Positions 51,829-59,964 of a stretch of DNA of 64,000 bases are shown piece by piece; within the stretch, counting starts at the first letter, position 1, and every line of letters begins with the position of its first letter. The position numbers and the translations under genes are program-made. Below the pieces are notes generated by a model that had not been told where the DNA came from, ran no database searches, and was given only the letters and a program-made list of their open reading frames with translations. The DNA is from Ruminococcus sp. Phil15 (GTDB taxonomy: Bacteria; Bacillota; Clostridia; Oscillospirales; Ruminococcaceae): the NCBI GenBank assembly GCA_001940995.1, contig MSHC01000029.1:24281-88280 (forward strand). The letters run 5' to 3'.

Positions 51829-52440
51829 ATGGGTTTTAAAGTTAAAAAGACAAAAAAGCAGAGAATCGTCGGAGCAATTTCATTTATTTTGTTCGCATTC
51901 GTCGTGTTCTGCATCTGCTACTTCCTTACATATTTCTTTACGCTTACTTCATCTACGCACGAGGGTCAAAAGATTGTAGAAAGCGATTGGAAACTCGTTA
52001 TCGGAAGAACGGGCGAGTATGTCTACTCACCTGATTACGGCGTAACATTCTCTTTCAAAGATAACGGAAGATTTACAATCGAAACAGAAGAGGGCGATAA
52101 GCTCGCAAGCGGATTCTATAAGATGAAGCTTGACGATTTTGACAAAGGAACTGCCGCTTCAGGTACAATAAAGCTCCTTACAGTTCCGTTTATGCAGGAT
52201 TTTCCTGAAGAATGGGAGTTCGGCGAGCTTAGAAACGACTTCAGCTTCAGATTTATCTATACGCAGAAGGACCGTGATGGCAATATTATGTATCAGGACG
52301 AAGATTATAACGTAACGAGCGATACTATGGAAATCACAACCGATGGAGCGCTTTTCACACTCGTAAGAGAAGGCTCTGAGGAAGCTGAGGGACAGCCGAC
52401 GAAAAAAGAGCATATCTACCCTTCAAAGGCAGAGGAGTAA
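51829..52440 (+). CDS. Single-span membrane protein with extracellular beta domain
   Basis: ATG 51829 follows GGAAAGG. The 203-aa protein has a basic N-terminus (FKVKKTKKQR), one span (about 13-37) and an extracellular beta-rich domain (WKLVIGRTGEYVYSPDYGVTFSFKDNGRFTI...) of lipocalin-like strand pattern, with an acidic tail. I do not recognise the family. It precedes pyrC by 6 bp, so it may be transcribed with the pyrimidine genes, though no functional link is evident. Confidence 0.6.
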   Translation: MGFKVKKTKKQRIVGAISFILFAFVVFCICYFLTYFFTLTSSTHEGQKIVESDWKLVIGRTGEYVYSPDYGVTFSFKDNGRFTIETEEGDKLASGFYKMKLDDFDKGTAASGTIKLLTVPFMQDFPEEWEFGELRNDFSFRFIYTQKDRDGNIMYQDEDYNVTSDTMEITTDGALFTLVREGSEEAEGQPTKKEHIYPSKAEE

Positions 52441-52446
52441 TCAGAG

Positions 52447-53730
52447 TTGAAGCTTTTACTAAAAAATATGGCTGTCGCTGACCCTAATGTAAGTTATGAC
52501 GGCGTCCGTGATATACTTATAGAAAACGGAATTGTTACAGATGTCGAAACGAGTATAACCTGTGACGCAGATAGAATTATAGACGGCAAGGGAAAGCTAG
52601 TAGCTTCACCCGGACTTGTCGATATGCACGTCCATTTCAGAGATCCCGGCTTTACCTATAAGGAGGATATCCTCACAGGCTCAATGGCAGCAAAGGCAGG
52701 CGGCGTTACAACTGTGCTATGTATGCCCAACACAAAGCCGACAATCGACAATCCCGATACCGTCCGCTACATAAAGGATAAGGCAAAGGAAACGGGTATC
52801 ACAGTCCACCCCGTAGCGTCCATAACAAAAGGACTCACAGGCAAGGAGCTTAGCGATTATGACGAGCTTAAAAACTGCGGAGTTATTGCGATATCAGATG
52901 ACGGCAGACCTGTCGAGAACGCCGAGCTTATGCGTAAGGCGCTGGAGCTTTCAAACGAAAATAAGCTGTGCGTTATTTCCCATTGCGAGGATCTGAATAT
53001 CATAAACGGCGGCATAATCAATAAGGGCAAGGTGTCTAAAGCACTCGGCGTCAAGGGTATGGACAGAGCGTCCGAGGATTACATTACAGCCAGGGAAATC
53101 GCCCTCGCTATGTCATGCGACGCCAAAATCCATATCGCCCACGTTTCAACAAAAGGCTCTGTAAATATCATAAGAGCCGCCAAAAAAGACGGCGTTAGAG
53201 TAACCTGTGAAACCTGTCCCCACTACTTTACCTATACAGATAAAAAGCTTTTGTCGCAGGACGCAGATTACCGTATGAGTCCGCCGCTCCGTGAGGAGGA
53301 GGACAGAGAGGCTGTCGAAAACGCCCTGCTTGACGGAACGATCGACTGTATAGTTACCGACCATGCACCGCATTCGGCTGAGGATAAGGCAGATTTCCTG
53401 ACAGCGCCAAACGGCGTCGTAGGTCTTGAAACATCGCTTGCCGTAACCCTCACACAGCTTTACCATACAGGCAAGCTTTCTCTCAGCGGAGTAATTAAGC
53501 TTATGTCTTCAAACCCGAGAGATGTGCTTGATTTGGAGCGTGTGAGCGTGCAGGTGGGAAGCGTTGCGGATATCGTGGTGTTTGACCCCGATATGCAGTG
53601 GGAGGTCGTACCGGAAAAGCTTCATTCCAAATCAAAGAACTCTGTTTTTAAGGGCGAGCATCTTAAAGGCAGGGTGATCTATACAATATCAAACGGTAAC
53701 GTCGTGTTTGAGCTGAACGACGCTACATGA
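52447..53730 (+). CDS. pyrC: Dihydroorotase
   Basis: The 427-aa enzyme of pyrimidine synthesis has MHVHFRDPGFTYKEDI with the zinc-binding HxH, CMPNTKPTIDN, SHCEDLNI, KIHIAHVSTKGSV and VTDHAPHSAEDK. The start is TTG at 52447, 9 nt after AGAGGAG (52431-52437). It is the class I type typical of Gram-positive bacteria and heads pyrC-pyrF-pyrK-pyrD. Confidence 0.96.
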   Translation: MKLLLKNMAVADPNVSYDGVRDILIENGIVTDVETSITCDADRIIDGKGKLVASPGLVDMHVHFRDPGFTYKEDILTGSMAAKAGGVTTVLCMPNTKPTIDNPDTVRYIKDKAKETGITVHPVASITKGLTGKELSDYDELKNCGVIAISDDGRPVENAELMRKALELSNENKLCVISHCEDLNIINGGIINKGKVSKALGVKGMDRASEDYITAREIALAMSCDAKIHIAHVSTKGSVNIIRAAKKDGVRVTCETCPHYFTYTDKKLLSQDADYRMSPPLREEEDREAVENALLDGTIDCIVTDHAPHSAEDKADFLTAPNGVVGLETSLAVTLTQLYHTGKLSLSGVIKLMSSNPRDVLDLERVSVQVGSVADIVVFDPDMQWEVVPEKLHSKSKNSVFKGEHLKGRVIYTISNGNVVFELNDAT

Positions 53731-53746
53731 AAAGGAGGAGCTCGTT

Positions 53747-54682
53747 ATGTCATTTGACAGACTTATTGAAAAAATTGTAAAGCTTCAGAACCCTACCGTC
53801 GTAGGTCTTGACCCAAAGCTTGATTACGTCCCCGGATTCATCAAGGAGAAGAAGTTTGATAAGTACGGCAAGACGCTAAAGGCTGCCGCTAAAGCAGTCC
53901 TTACCTATAACAAGGGCATTATCGACGAAATATGCGATATTGTTCCTGCCATAAAGCCTCAGGCGGCATATTACGAAATGTACGGCTGGGAGGGCGTCAA
54001 GACCCTCGCCAAGACGATCGAGTACGCAAAGTCTAAGGGTATGTACGTCATCACAGACGCCAAGCGTAACGATATCGGCGCTACTATGGAGGCATACGCA
54101 ACAGCGCATTTAGGTCTTACAGATGTAGGCGGAGAAATGATTGAGGCGTTTGGCGCAGATGCGCTTACGGTAAACGGCTACCTTGGCACAGACGGTATTA
54201 CTCCGCTATTGGAGCAGTGCAGAAGCCGTGACAAGGGAATCTTCGTTCTCGTAAAAACCTCTAATAAGTCATCGGGCGAGCTTCAGGACAAGCTTCTCGG
54301 CGATAAGGAAGTCTACGCAGTAATGGGCGATATGTGCGAAAAGTGGGGTATGGAAGCAATGGGTAAGCTTGGCTATTCCTCAGTCGGCGCAGTTGTCGGC
54401 GCAACATATCCGCAGCAGCTTGAACAGATGAGAGCGGCGCTCCCTAATACATTCTTCCTCGTTCCGGGCTACGGCGCACAGGGCGGCGGCGCAGAGGGCG
54501 TTTCCAAGGCGTTTGATAAAAACGGACTCGGCGCAATAGTAAATTCTTCAAGAGCAGTAATGTGCGCATACCAGAAGGAAGGCTGTGACGAGCGTGACTA
54601 TGCTAAGGCTGCAAGACGTGAGGTTATCCGTATGAAGGAGGATATCATCTCCTATCTTCCAAAGATTACTCTCGGGGAATAA
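53747..54682 (+). CDS. pyrF: Orotidine 5'-phosphate decarboxylase (type 2)
   Basis: The 311-aa protein is the longer subfamily-2 form: VVGLDPKLDYVP, AIKPQAAYYEMYGWEG, the catalytic VITDAKRNDIGATMEAYA and FLVPGYGAQGG. It makes UMP. RBS AAAGGAGG lies 8 bp upstream. Confidence 0.96.
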   Translation: MSFDRLIEKIVKLQNPTVVGLDPKLDYVPGFIKEKKFDKYGKTLKAAAKAVLTYNKGIIDEICDIVPAIKPQAAYYEMYGWEGVKTLAKTIEYAKSKGMYVITDAKRNDIGATMEAYATAHLGLTDVGGEMIEAFGADALTVNGYLGTDGITPLLEQCRSRDKGIFVLVKTSNKSSGELQDKLLGDKEVYAVMGDMCEKWGMEAMGKLGYSSVGAVVGATYPQQLEQMRAALPNTFFLVPGYGAQGGGAEGVSKAFDKNGLGAIVNSSRAVMCAYQKEGCDERDYAKAARREVIRMKEDIISYLPKITLGE

Positions 54683-54692
54683 GACAATATCG

Positions 54693-54720
54693 CAGGCGGA
54701 TTAAAATACCGCCTGTGTTT
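54693..54720 (+). terminator. Hairpin between pyrF and pyrK
   Basis: CAGGCGG and CCGCCTG form a 7-bp stem followed by TGTTTAT. The T run is weak, so it may be an attenuating or processing hairpin. Confidence 0.45.
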
Positions 54721-54752
54721 ATGTAAATTATAAAATGAAAGGACTTGAGGAC

Positions 54753-55523
54753 GTGTATACTCAGGGGAAATACCCGATTATAAAGAAAACAGCTATTGCA
54801 AAGGGGATTTTTGATGTCACAGTAAGCTGTCCCGAAATCGCACAAAACGCTGAGCCGGGTCAGTTTGCACAGGTAGCCGCGGAAGGCTTTTTCCTGCGCA
54901 GACCTATTTCAATCTGTGATATTGATAAAGAAAAGGGTACAATCAGAATTGTTTTCGAGGTAAGGGGAAAAGGAACGGATAAGATTTCCCAGCTTGCCTG
55001 CGGGTGCCTTATAGACATTATCGCACCGCTAGGCAACGGCTTCAAAAAGCTCAGCGGCAAGAAAGCAATCTGTATCGGCGGCGGCATCGGTACTCCTCCT
55101 ATGCTGGGTATCGCTAAGGTCTACGGCGAAAACGCTACGGTAATAAGCGGATTCAGAAACAGCTCTGTCGCTATTTTGCAGGACGATTTCAAGGCCTGCG
55201 GCGCTAAAGCTATCTTGTGTACAGACGACGGAAGCGCAGGTATCCACGGCTTTGTTACCGATGCTCTAAAAAATGAGCTTAAAGAAAACAAAGCGGATAT
55301 CATCTATGCCTGCGGACCTATGGGTATGCTCCGTGCAATAGTCGATATAGCAGAGGAAAACGGCATTGAGTGTCAGGTTTCCTTAGAGCAGAGAATGGGT
55401 TGCGGCGTAGGCGCCTGCCTCGTCTGCGCCTGCCGAACAGTCAAGGACGGCAAGGAGATATATTCCCATGTCTGCAAGGACGGACCTGTGTTCGATAGTA
55501 AGGAGGTAGTTTTAGGTGAGTAA
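54753..55523 (+). CDS. pyrK: Dihydroorotate dehydrogenase electron transfer subunit
   Basis: The 256-aa protein carries FAD and a 2Fe-2S cluster that pass electrons from PyrD to NAD. RRPISICDID is the FAD site, GGIGTPPMLGIAK binds NAD, and the Cys cluster is CGVGACLVCAC plus a later Cys in HVCKDGPVF. GTG at 54753, 9 nt after AAAGGA (54738-54743), gives the usual length. ATG 54735 overlaps that ribosome binding site. Confidence 0.93.
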   Translation: MYTQGKYPIIKKTAIAKGIFDVTVSCPEIAQNAEPGQFAQVAAEGFFLRRPISICDIDKEKGTIRIVFEVRGKGTDKISQLACGCLIDIIAPLGNGFKKLSGKKAICIGGGIGTPPMLGIAKVYGENATVISGFRNSSVAILQDDFKACGAKAILCTDDGSAGIHGFVTDALKNELKENKADIIYACGPMGMLRAIVDIAEENGIECQVSLEQRMGCGVGACLVCACRTVKDGKEIYSHVCKDGPVFDSKEVVLGE

Positions 55524-56427
55524 TTTAAGCGTTAATGTCGCAGGCGTTGAGTTTAAAAACCCTGTTATCCCGGCAAGCGGCGCATTCGGCTATGGCAGAG
55601 AATACGAAAAGTTCTATCCGCTTTCTATACTCGGAGGTATCTCCGTTAAGGGTACAACTCTACATAGACGTGAGGGTAACCCCCCGCCGAGAATTGCGGA
55701 AACTCCTAGCGGAATGCTCAATTCAGTCGGACTTCAGAACGGCGGCGCTGAGAAGTTTTTAAACTACGAGCTTCCTAACCTCGTTACAAAGGACACAAGA
55801 ATTATCGCAAATATCGCAGGTGCAACAATCGAGGAGTGCGCACAGCTTGCCTCTATGATGAACGGTACGGCAGTCGATATGATAGAGCTTAACATTTCCT
55901 GCCCAAACGTAAAGCAAGGCGGTGCCGCTTTCGGTACAAATCCCAATACAGCCGCCGAAATTACTGCCGCTGTGAGAAAAGCGACCGATAAGCCTCTTAT
56001 GGTAAAGCTTTCGCCAAACGTTACAGATATTACGGAAATTGCAAGAGCCGTCGAATCAGCAGGCGCAGATGCCGTTTCGCTTATAAATACGCTTCTGGGT
56101 ATGAGAATTGATATTAAGACAAAACGCCCGATTTTGAAGAATAATGTCGGCGGACTTTCAGGTCCTGCCGTTTTCCCGATCGCCGTTAGAATGGTTTGGC
56201 AGGTCTATAATGCTGTTAAAATTCCAATAATAGGTATGGGCGGTATCTCAACGGCAGAGGACGTTATCGAAATGATGATGGCAGGCGCTAAGGCTATTCA
56301 GATAGGCGCAGCGCTCTTTGCAGATCCATTTGCTCCGATAAAGATTATCGAGGGCCTTAACGAGTATTGCGAAAATAACAATATCTCAAATCTTGCTGAT
56401 ATTACAGGAACAGTAAAGCCCTGGTAA
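55516..56427 (+). CDS. pyrD: Dihydroorotate dehydrogenase, NAD-linked (class 1B)
   Basis: The 303-aa FMN enzyme starts with GTG and overlaps pyrK by 8 bp. NPVIPASGAFGYGREY, GGISVKGTTLHRREGNPPPRIAETPSGMLNSVGLQN-type substrate loop, LNISCPNVKQGG with the catalytic Cys, and GMGGISTAEDVIEMMMAGA are class 1B features. Other pyr genes (pyrB, pyrE, carAB) are not in this window. Confidence 0.96.
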   Translation: MSNLSVNVAGVEFKNPVIPASGAFGYGREYEKFYPLSILGGISVKGTTLHRREGNPPPRIAETPSGMLNSVGLQNGGAEKFLNYELPNLVTKDTRIIANIAGATIEECAQLASMMNGTAVDMIELNISCPNVKQGGAAFGTNPNTAAEITAAVRKATDKPLMVKLSPNVTDITEIARAVESAGADAVSLINTLLGMRIDIKTKRPILKNNVGGLSGPAVFPIAVRMVWQVYNAVKIPIIGMGGISTAEDVIEMMMAGAKAIQIGAALFADPFAPIKIIEGLNEYCENNNISNLADITGTVKPW

Positions 56428-56487
56428 ATTTGTTTTGATGGCAGAAAGCAGCAGATAAGTATTTTATAGTGGCGGAGGACTACGCAG

Positions 56488-56925
56488 ATGAAGATTATGG
56501 CAGTTGATTACGGAGATGTAAGAACAGGTCTTGCCGTGTGTGACAGAACTGAATTTTTAGCGTCACCGATCGGCACGGTTGAGGAGCGTAATGCCCAGAT
56601 TTTATGTATGAAAATCGCACACCTCGCCGAGCAGTATGAGGTTGGCGAGATCGTTGTCGGATTTCCTAAGAATATGAACGGCTCGGTAGGTCCAAGAGCG
56701 CAGAAGTGCGAAGCCTTTGCAAATATGCTCGCAGACATTGCAAACGTGCCCGTGAATCTCTGGGACGAACGCTCGTCAACGGTTTCCGCACATAATTACC
56801 TCAATGAAACAAATGTCAGAGGCAAAAAGCGTAAAGACGTCGTTGACCAGGTCGCCGCAACAATAATTTTGGAAAATTATCTTGATTACAGAAGGAAAAA
56901 GCAAACAGCAAAGAGTGAAAAATAA
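56488..56925 (+). CDS. ruvX: RuvX/YqgF-family nuclease
   Basis: The 145-aa protein has the RNase H-like fold motifs MAVDYGDVRTGLAVCD, VVGFPKNMNGSVGPRAQK and LWDERSSTVSAHNYL. It acts in pre-16S rRNA processing or Holliday junction resolution. GGAGG lies 9 bp upstream. Confidence 0.93.
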   Translation: MKIMAVDYGDVRTGLAVCDRTEFLASPIGTVEERNAQILCMKIAHLAEQYEVGEIVVGFPKNMNGSVGPRAQKCEAFANMLADIANVPVNLWDERSSTVSAHNYLNETNVRGKKRKDVVDQVAATIILENYLDYRRKKQTAKSEK

Positions 56926-56926
56926 A

Positions 56927-57118
56927 ATGCAGAAGAAATGTAAAGAAACAAATTGCGAAACCTGCACAAACTATGTCTATGACGAGGAACAGGATTACTA
57001 CGTCTGCCTCGTGAATTTAGATGAAGACGAGATGTACCGTTTTGTAAGCGGCACGAATTTTCACTGTCCCTATTACAGCATTGATGATGAATATGCAATA
57101 GTAAGAAAGCAAAACTAG
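56927..57118 (+). CDS. Cys-rich small protein (DUF6472-like)
   Basis: The 63-aa product, starting at ATG 56927 one base after the ruvX stop, has C-x4-C-x2-C (CKETNCETC), a later single Cys (YVCLVNLDEDE) and CPYY near the end. The pattern matches small clostridial zinc-binding-like proteins of unknown role that sit near ruvX. It is acidic and soluble. Confidence 0.7.
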   Translation: MQKKCKETNCETCTNYVYDEEQDYYVCLVNLDEDEMYRFVSGTNFHCPYYSIDDEYAIVRKQN

Positions 57119-57145
57119 AGTACGTCCGTAAATCGGAGGCAAATA

Positions 57146-59659
57146 ATGGAAACTAAAAAATTTTCCGTCAGTGGAATGACCTGTGCCGCCTGCAGCGCCC
57201 ACGTCGATAAGGCGGTAAGGGAGCTAGACGGCGTTACAGAAGTCAGTGTCAATCTGCTGACAAATTCTATGACAGTCGAGTATGAACAGCCGACAAGCGT
57301 CAAAAAAATCTGCGAGGCTGTAGGCAATGCAGGATATTCCGCCACGGAAGCGACAAGCGACGTGTCCGACTCTCTTGAGGATACCCAGTCGCCTAGACTC
57401 ATGAAAAGACTTATCCTGTCGCTCGTTCTGCTGATTCCGCTTATGTATGTTACGATGGGGCATATTATGTGGAACTGGTATCTTCCGGATTTCGTAAGCT
57501 CACGTCCGCTTGTTATAGGCGTTTTTGAGCTTGTTATGACTCTTGCGGTAATGCTCGTCAATAAGAACTTTTTTGTAAGCGGATTTAAAAGCGCTATGCG
57601 GAAAGCGCCCAATATGGATGCGCTTGTATCTCTGGGAAGCGGTGCCGCATTTGTGTACAGTACGGCAGTGCTAATCAAAATGGCGGCTGACGGCGGTAAG
57701 ATGCACTATCTGCACGATATGTATTTTGAGTCGGCGGCAATGATTTTAACGCTCATCACAGTTGGCAAGCTCCTTGAAGCGAGAAGCAAAAGTCGTACAA
57801 CAGATGCCGTTAAAAGCCTTATTTCTCTCGCACCCAAAACCGCAACCCTACTTGTAGACGGCAAGGAAAAAATAATCCCTGCCGACGAGGTCAGAGTAGG
57901 CGATATATTCGCCGTAAAGCCGGGAGAGAGTATTCCGGTAGATGCAGTCGTGGTAAGCGGCGAAAGTGCGGTCGATGAATCGGCACTAACAGGCGAAAGC
58001 ATACCGGTAGATAAAACCGAAGGCAATACGGTCAGCTCCGCAACTATAAACCAGAGCGGATATCTCGTATGCCGTGCAACGCACGTCGGCGAGGATACTA
58101 CTCTCCACAGGATCATTTCAATGGTTGAAAACGCCGCATCGTCGAAAGCCCCGATTTCAAAAGCTGCCGATAAGGTTTCGGGAATATTCGTTCCGACTGT
58201 TATAGTTATCGCAGTTGTAACAGGCGTAATATGGCTTCTCCTTGGCAGGTCGGTCGGTTATTCCCTCGCAAGAGCAATAAGCGTCCTCGTTATCTCCTGT
58301 CCCTGCGCATTGGGTCTTGCAACGCCCGTCGCAATAATGGTAGGCAGCGGAGTAGGCGCAAAGCACGGCGTACTTTTCAAAAATGCCGAGGTCCTTGAAA
58401 TAGCAGGCAAAATTAATATCGCAATCTTTGACAAAACGGGCACTATAACATCGGGAAAGCCTGCCGTCACAGATGTTATATGCAGCGACAGCGTGTCGGA
58501 AGCGGAGCTTTTGTCCGTGGCAGGTTCGCTTGAAATGCAAAGCGAGCATCCACTCGCTAAAGCCGTTATGTCAAAGCTTGAGAGTATGGGCATCACAGCG
58601 CAGCCGGTTTCCGAATTTAAGGCATTGCTCGGCTCGGGCGTGAGCGGTAAGATAAACGGAAAAACAGCTCTCTGCGGAAATTCCGAGCTTATGCGAAAAA
58701 GCGGCATAAGCGTAGATTATCTTTCAGAAACCGCAAATACTCTCTCTATGGACGGCAAAACGCCGCTCTATTTTGCGCTAGACGGTAAGCCTTTGGGTAT
58801 AATCGCCGTTGCCGATTCTGTGAGAGGGGATAGCAAGAAAGCAATCGCCGAGCTTAAAAGCATGGGAGTTACAACAGTTATGCTCACAGGCGATAACAGA
58901 ATTACAGCAAGTGCCGTTGCAAAGAGGGTCGGCATAAATACTGTAGTTTCGGACGTCCTGCCAAGCGGTAAGGACACGGCAGTAAAAATCCTTTCCGAGT
59001 ACGGAAAAACCGCAATGATCGGCGACGGAATAAACGACGCTCCTGCGCTTATCCGTGCAGATGTAGGCGTTGCGATAGGAGAAGGCTCAGATACGGCAGT
59101 CGAGTCAGCAAGCATCGTCATTATGAGACCGACTCTCGACGCAGTTGTCTGCGCAGTAAAACTCTCCAGGAAGGTGCTGAAGAATATCTACGAAAATCTG
59201 TTCTGGGCTTTTATCTATAACTGTATAGGAATACCGCTTGCCGCAGGCTTATTTATAGCGCCGTTTGGCTGGGAGCTTAATCCTATGTTCGGTGCAGCGG
59301 CAATGAGCTTGTCAAGCTTTTTCGTCGTCAGCAATTCGCTCAGACTTAATTTCTTTAAAGCATCGGCTAGGGCAGGAGCAATAAAACCCGTTTCGTTGCC
59401 GTCTAATATATCGGAAGTAATATTATCGCAAATGGAGGAAAAGATTATGACAAAAACAATCTATATCGAGGGTATGATGTGCAATCACTGTACTGCACAC
59501 GTCAAAAAGGCGCTCGAACAGCTCGACGGAGTAAAGAGCGCAGACGTAAGCCTTGAAAATAAGTGCGCAGTAGTTACTCTGGAAAAGGACGTATGCGACA
59601 AGATTTTGTCAGACGCTATTACAGAGAACGACTACAAGGTAACAAAAATCGAAGGCTAG
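57146..59659 (+). CDS. copA: Copper P-type ATPase with C-terminal CopZ-like domain
   Basis: The 837-aa copper exporter has an N-terminal metal-binding domain (SGMTCAACSAHVDKAV), eight hydrophobic spans, the TGES actuator, the CPC ion site (Cys385-Pro-Cys387 in SCPCALGLATPVAIMVG), the phosphorylated DKTGT (Asp429), SEHPLAKAV and GDGINDAPAL. After the last span a linker leads to a second metal-binding domain (about 768-837) with GMMCNHCTAHVKKAL. That position is unusual for CopA. The junction contains GGAGGAA followed by an in-frame ATG at 59447, so the last domain may also be made separately. GGAGG lies upstream of the main start. Confidence 0.92.
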   Translation: METKKFSVSGMTCAACSAHVDKAVRELDGVTEVSVNLLTNSMTVEYEQPTSVKKICEAVGNAGYSATEATSDVSDSLEDTQSPRLMKRLILSLVLLIPLMYVTMGHIMWNWYLPDFVSSRPLVIGVFELVMTLAVMLVNKNFFVSGFKSAMRKAPNMDALVSLGSGAAFVYSTAVLIKMAADGGKMHYLHDMYFESAAMILTLITVGKLLEARSKSRTTDAVKSLISLAPKTATLLVDGKEKIIPADEVRVGDIFAVKPGESIPVDAVVVSGESAVDESALTGESIPVDKTEGNTVSSATINQSGYLVCRATHVGEDTTLHRIISMVENAASSKAPISKAADKVSGIFVPTVIVIAVVTGVIWLLLGRSVGYSLARAISVLVISCPCALGLATPVAIMVGSGVGAKHGVLFKNAEVLEIAGKINIAIFDKTGTITSGKPAVTDVICSDSVSEAELLSVAGSLEMQSEHPLAKAVMSKLESMGITAQPVSEFKALLGSGVSGKINGKTALCGNSELMRKSGISVDYLSETANTLSMDGKTPLYFALDGKPLGIIAVADSVRGDSKKAIAELKSMGVTTVMLTGDNRITASAVAKRVGINTVVSDVLPSGKDTAVKILSEYGKTAMIGDGINDAPALIRADVGVAIGEGSDTAVESASIVIMRPTLDAVVCAVKLSRKVLKNIYENLFWAFIYNCIGIPLAAGLFIAPFGWELNPMFGAAAMSLSSFFVVSNSLRLNFFKASARAGAIKPVSLPSNISEVILSQMEEKIMTKTIYIEGMMCNHCTAHVKKALEQLDGVKSADVSLENKCAVVTLEKDVCDKILSDAITENDYKVTKIEG
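59447..59659 (+). CDS. Internal start: CopZ-like copper chaperone
   Basis: Inside and in frame with copA, TGGAGGAA (59433-59440) is followed after 6 nt by ATG 59447. This would give a 70-aa protein, the exact size and fold of CopZ (IYIEGMMCNHCTAHVKKALEQLDGV). I infer a former separate copZ whose upstream stop codon was lost, leaving its ribosome binding site. Separate production is not proven. Confidence 0.5.
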   Translation: MTKTIYIEGMMCNHCTAHVKKALEQLDGVKSADVSLENKCAVVTLEKDVCDKILSDAITENDYKVTKIEG

Positions 59660-59672
59660 TCTGTAGGTTTTG

Positions 59673-59706
59673 AAGCGGCAGGGAATAAACCCTGCCGCTT
59701 TTGTTG
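59673..59706 (+). terminator. Terminator of copA
   Basis: AAGCGGCAGGG and CCCTGCCGCTT form a perfect 11-bp stem followed by TTGTTG. Confidence 0.85.
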
Positions 59707-59891
59707 TGCCATAAGAAATGTGCGCTAATTAATATGCAGATAAAATCCCAGACTCCGAACAGGCATATATCTTTTTCCGAAATCGTTTTCTGTTGCTTTT
59801 TCACAAATACGAAAACGTTTTTCTGTCAAATACTCACAATCGCTTCGGCTAAAACACGGATATTTTCATCAAAAAAGAAGTCTGAAAATTG
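59707..59891. other. Gene-free intergenic stretch
   Basis: No gene or clear structure is seen between the copA terminator and the exporter promoter. It is A/T-rich. Confidence 0.5.
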
Positions 59892-59939
59892 TTGACTTTA
59901 ATTTTGCTTCGGTATATACTACCATTAGCGTTAAACGCT
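59892..59939 (+). promoter_or_regulatory. Promoter of the ABC exporter pair with palindrome
   Basis: TTGACT (59892-59897), 17 bp, TATACT (59915-59920). AGCGT-TTA-ACGCT (59927-59939) follows at the start point and may be an operator. Confidence 0.6.
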
Positions 59940-59964
59940 GAATTTATCGTCGGGAGGTAACGAA

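Noticed and set aside
57115..57678. Long antisense open frames opposite copA (and similar ones opposite cytX, bccp and the ROK gene)
   Set aside because: They are codon-bias shadows of strong genes, rich in Ser/Thr/Ile, without ribosome binding sites.
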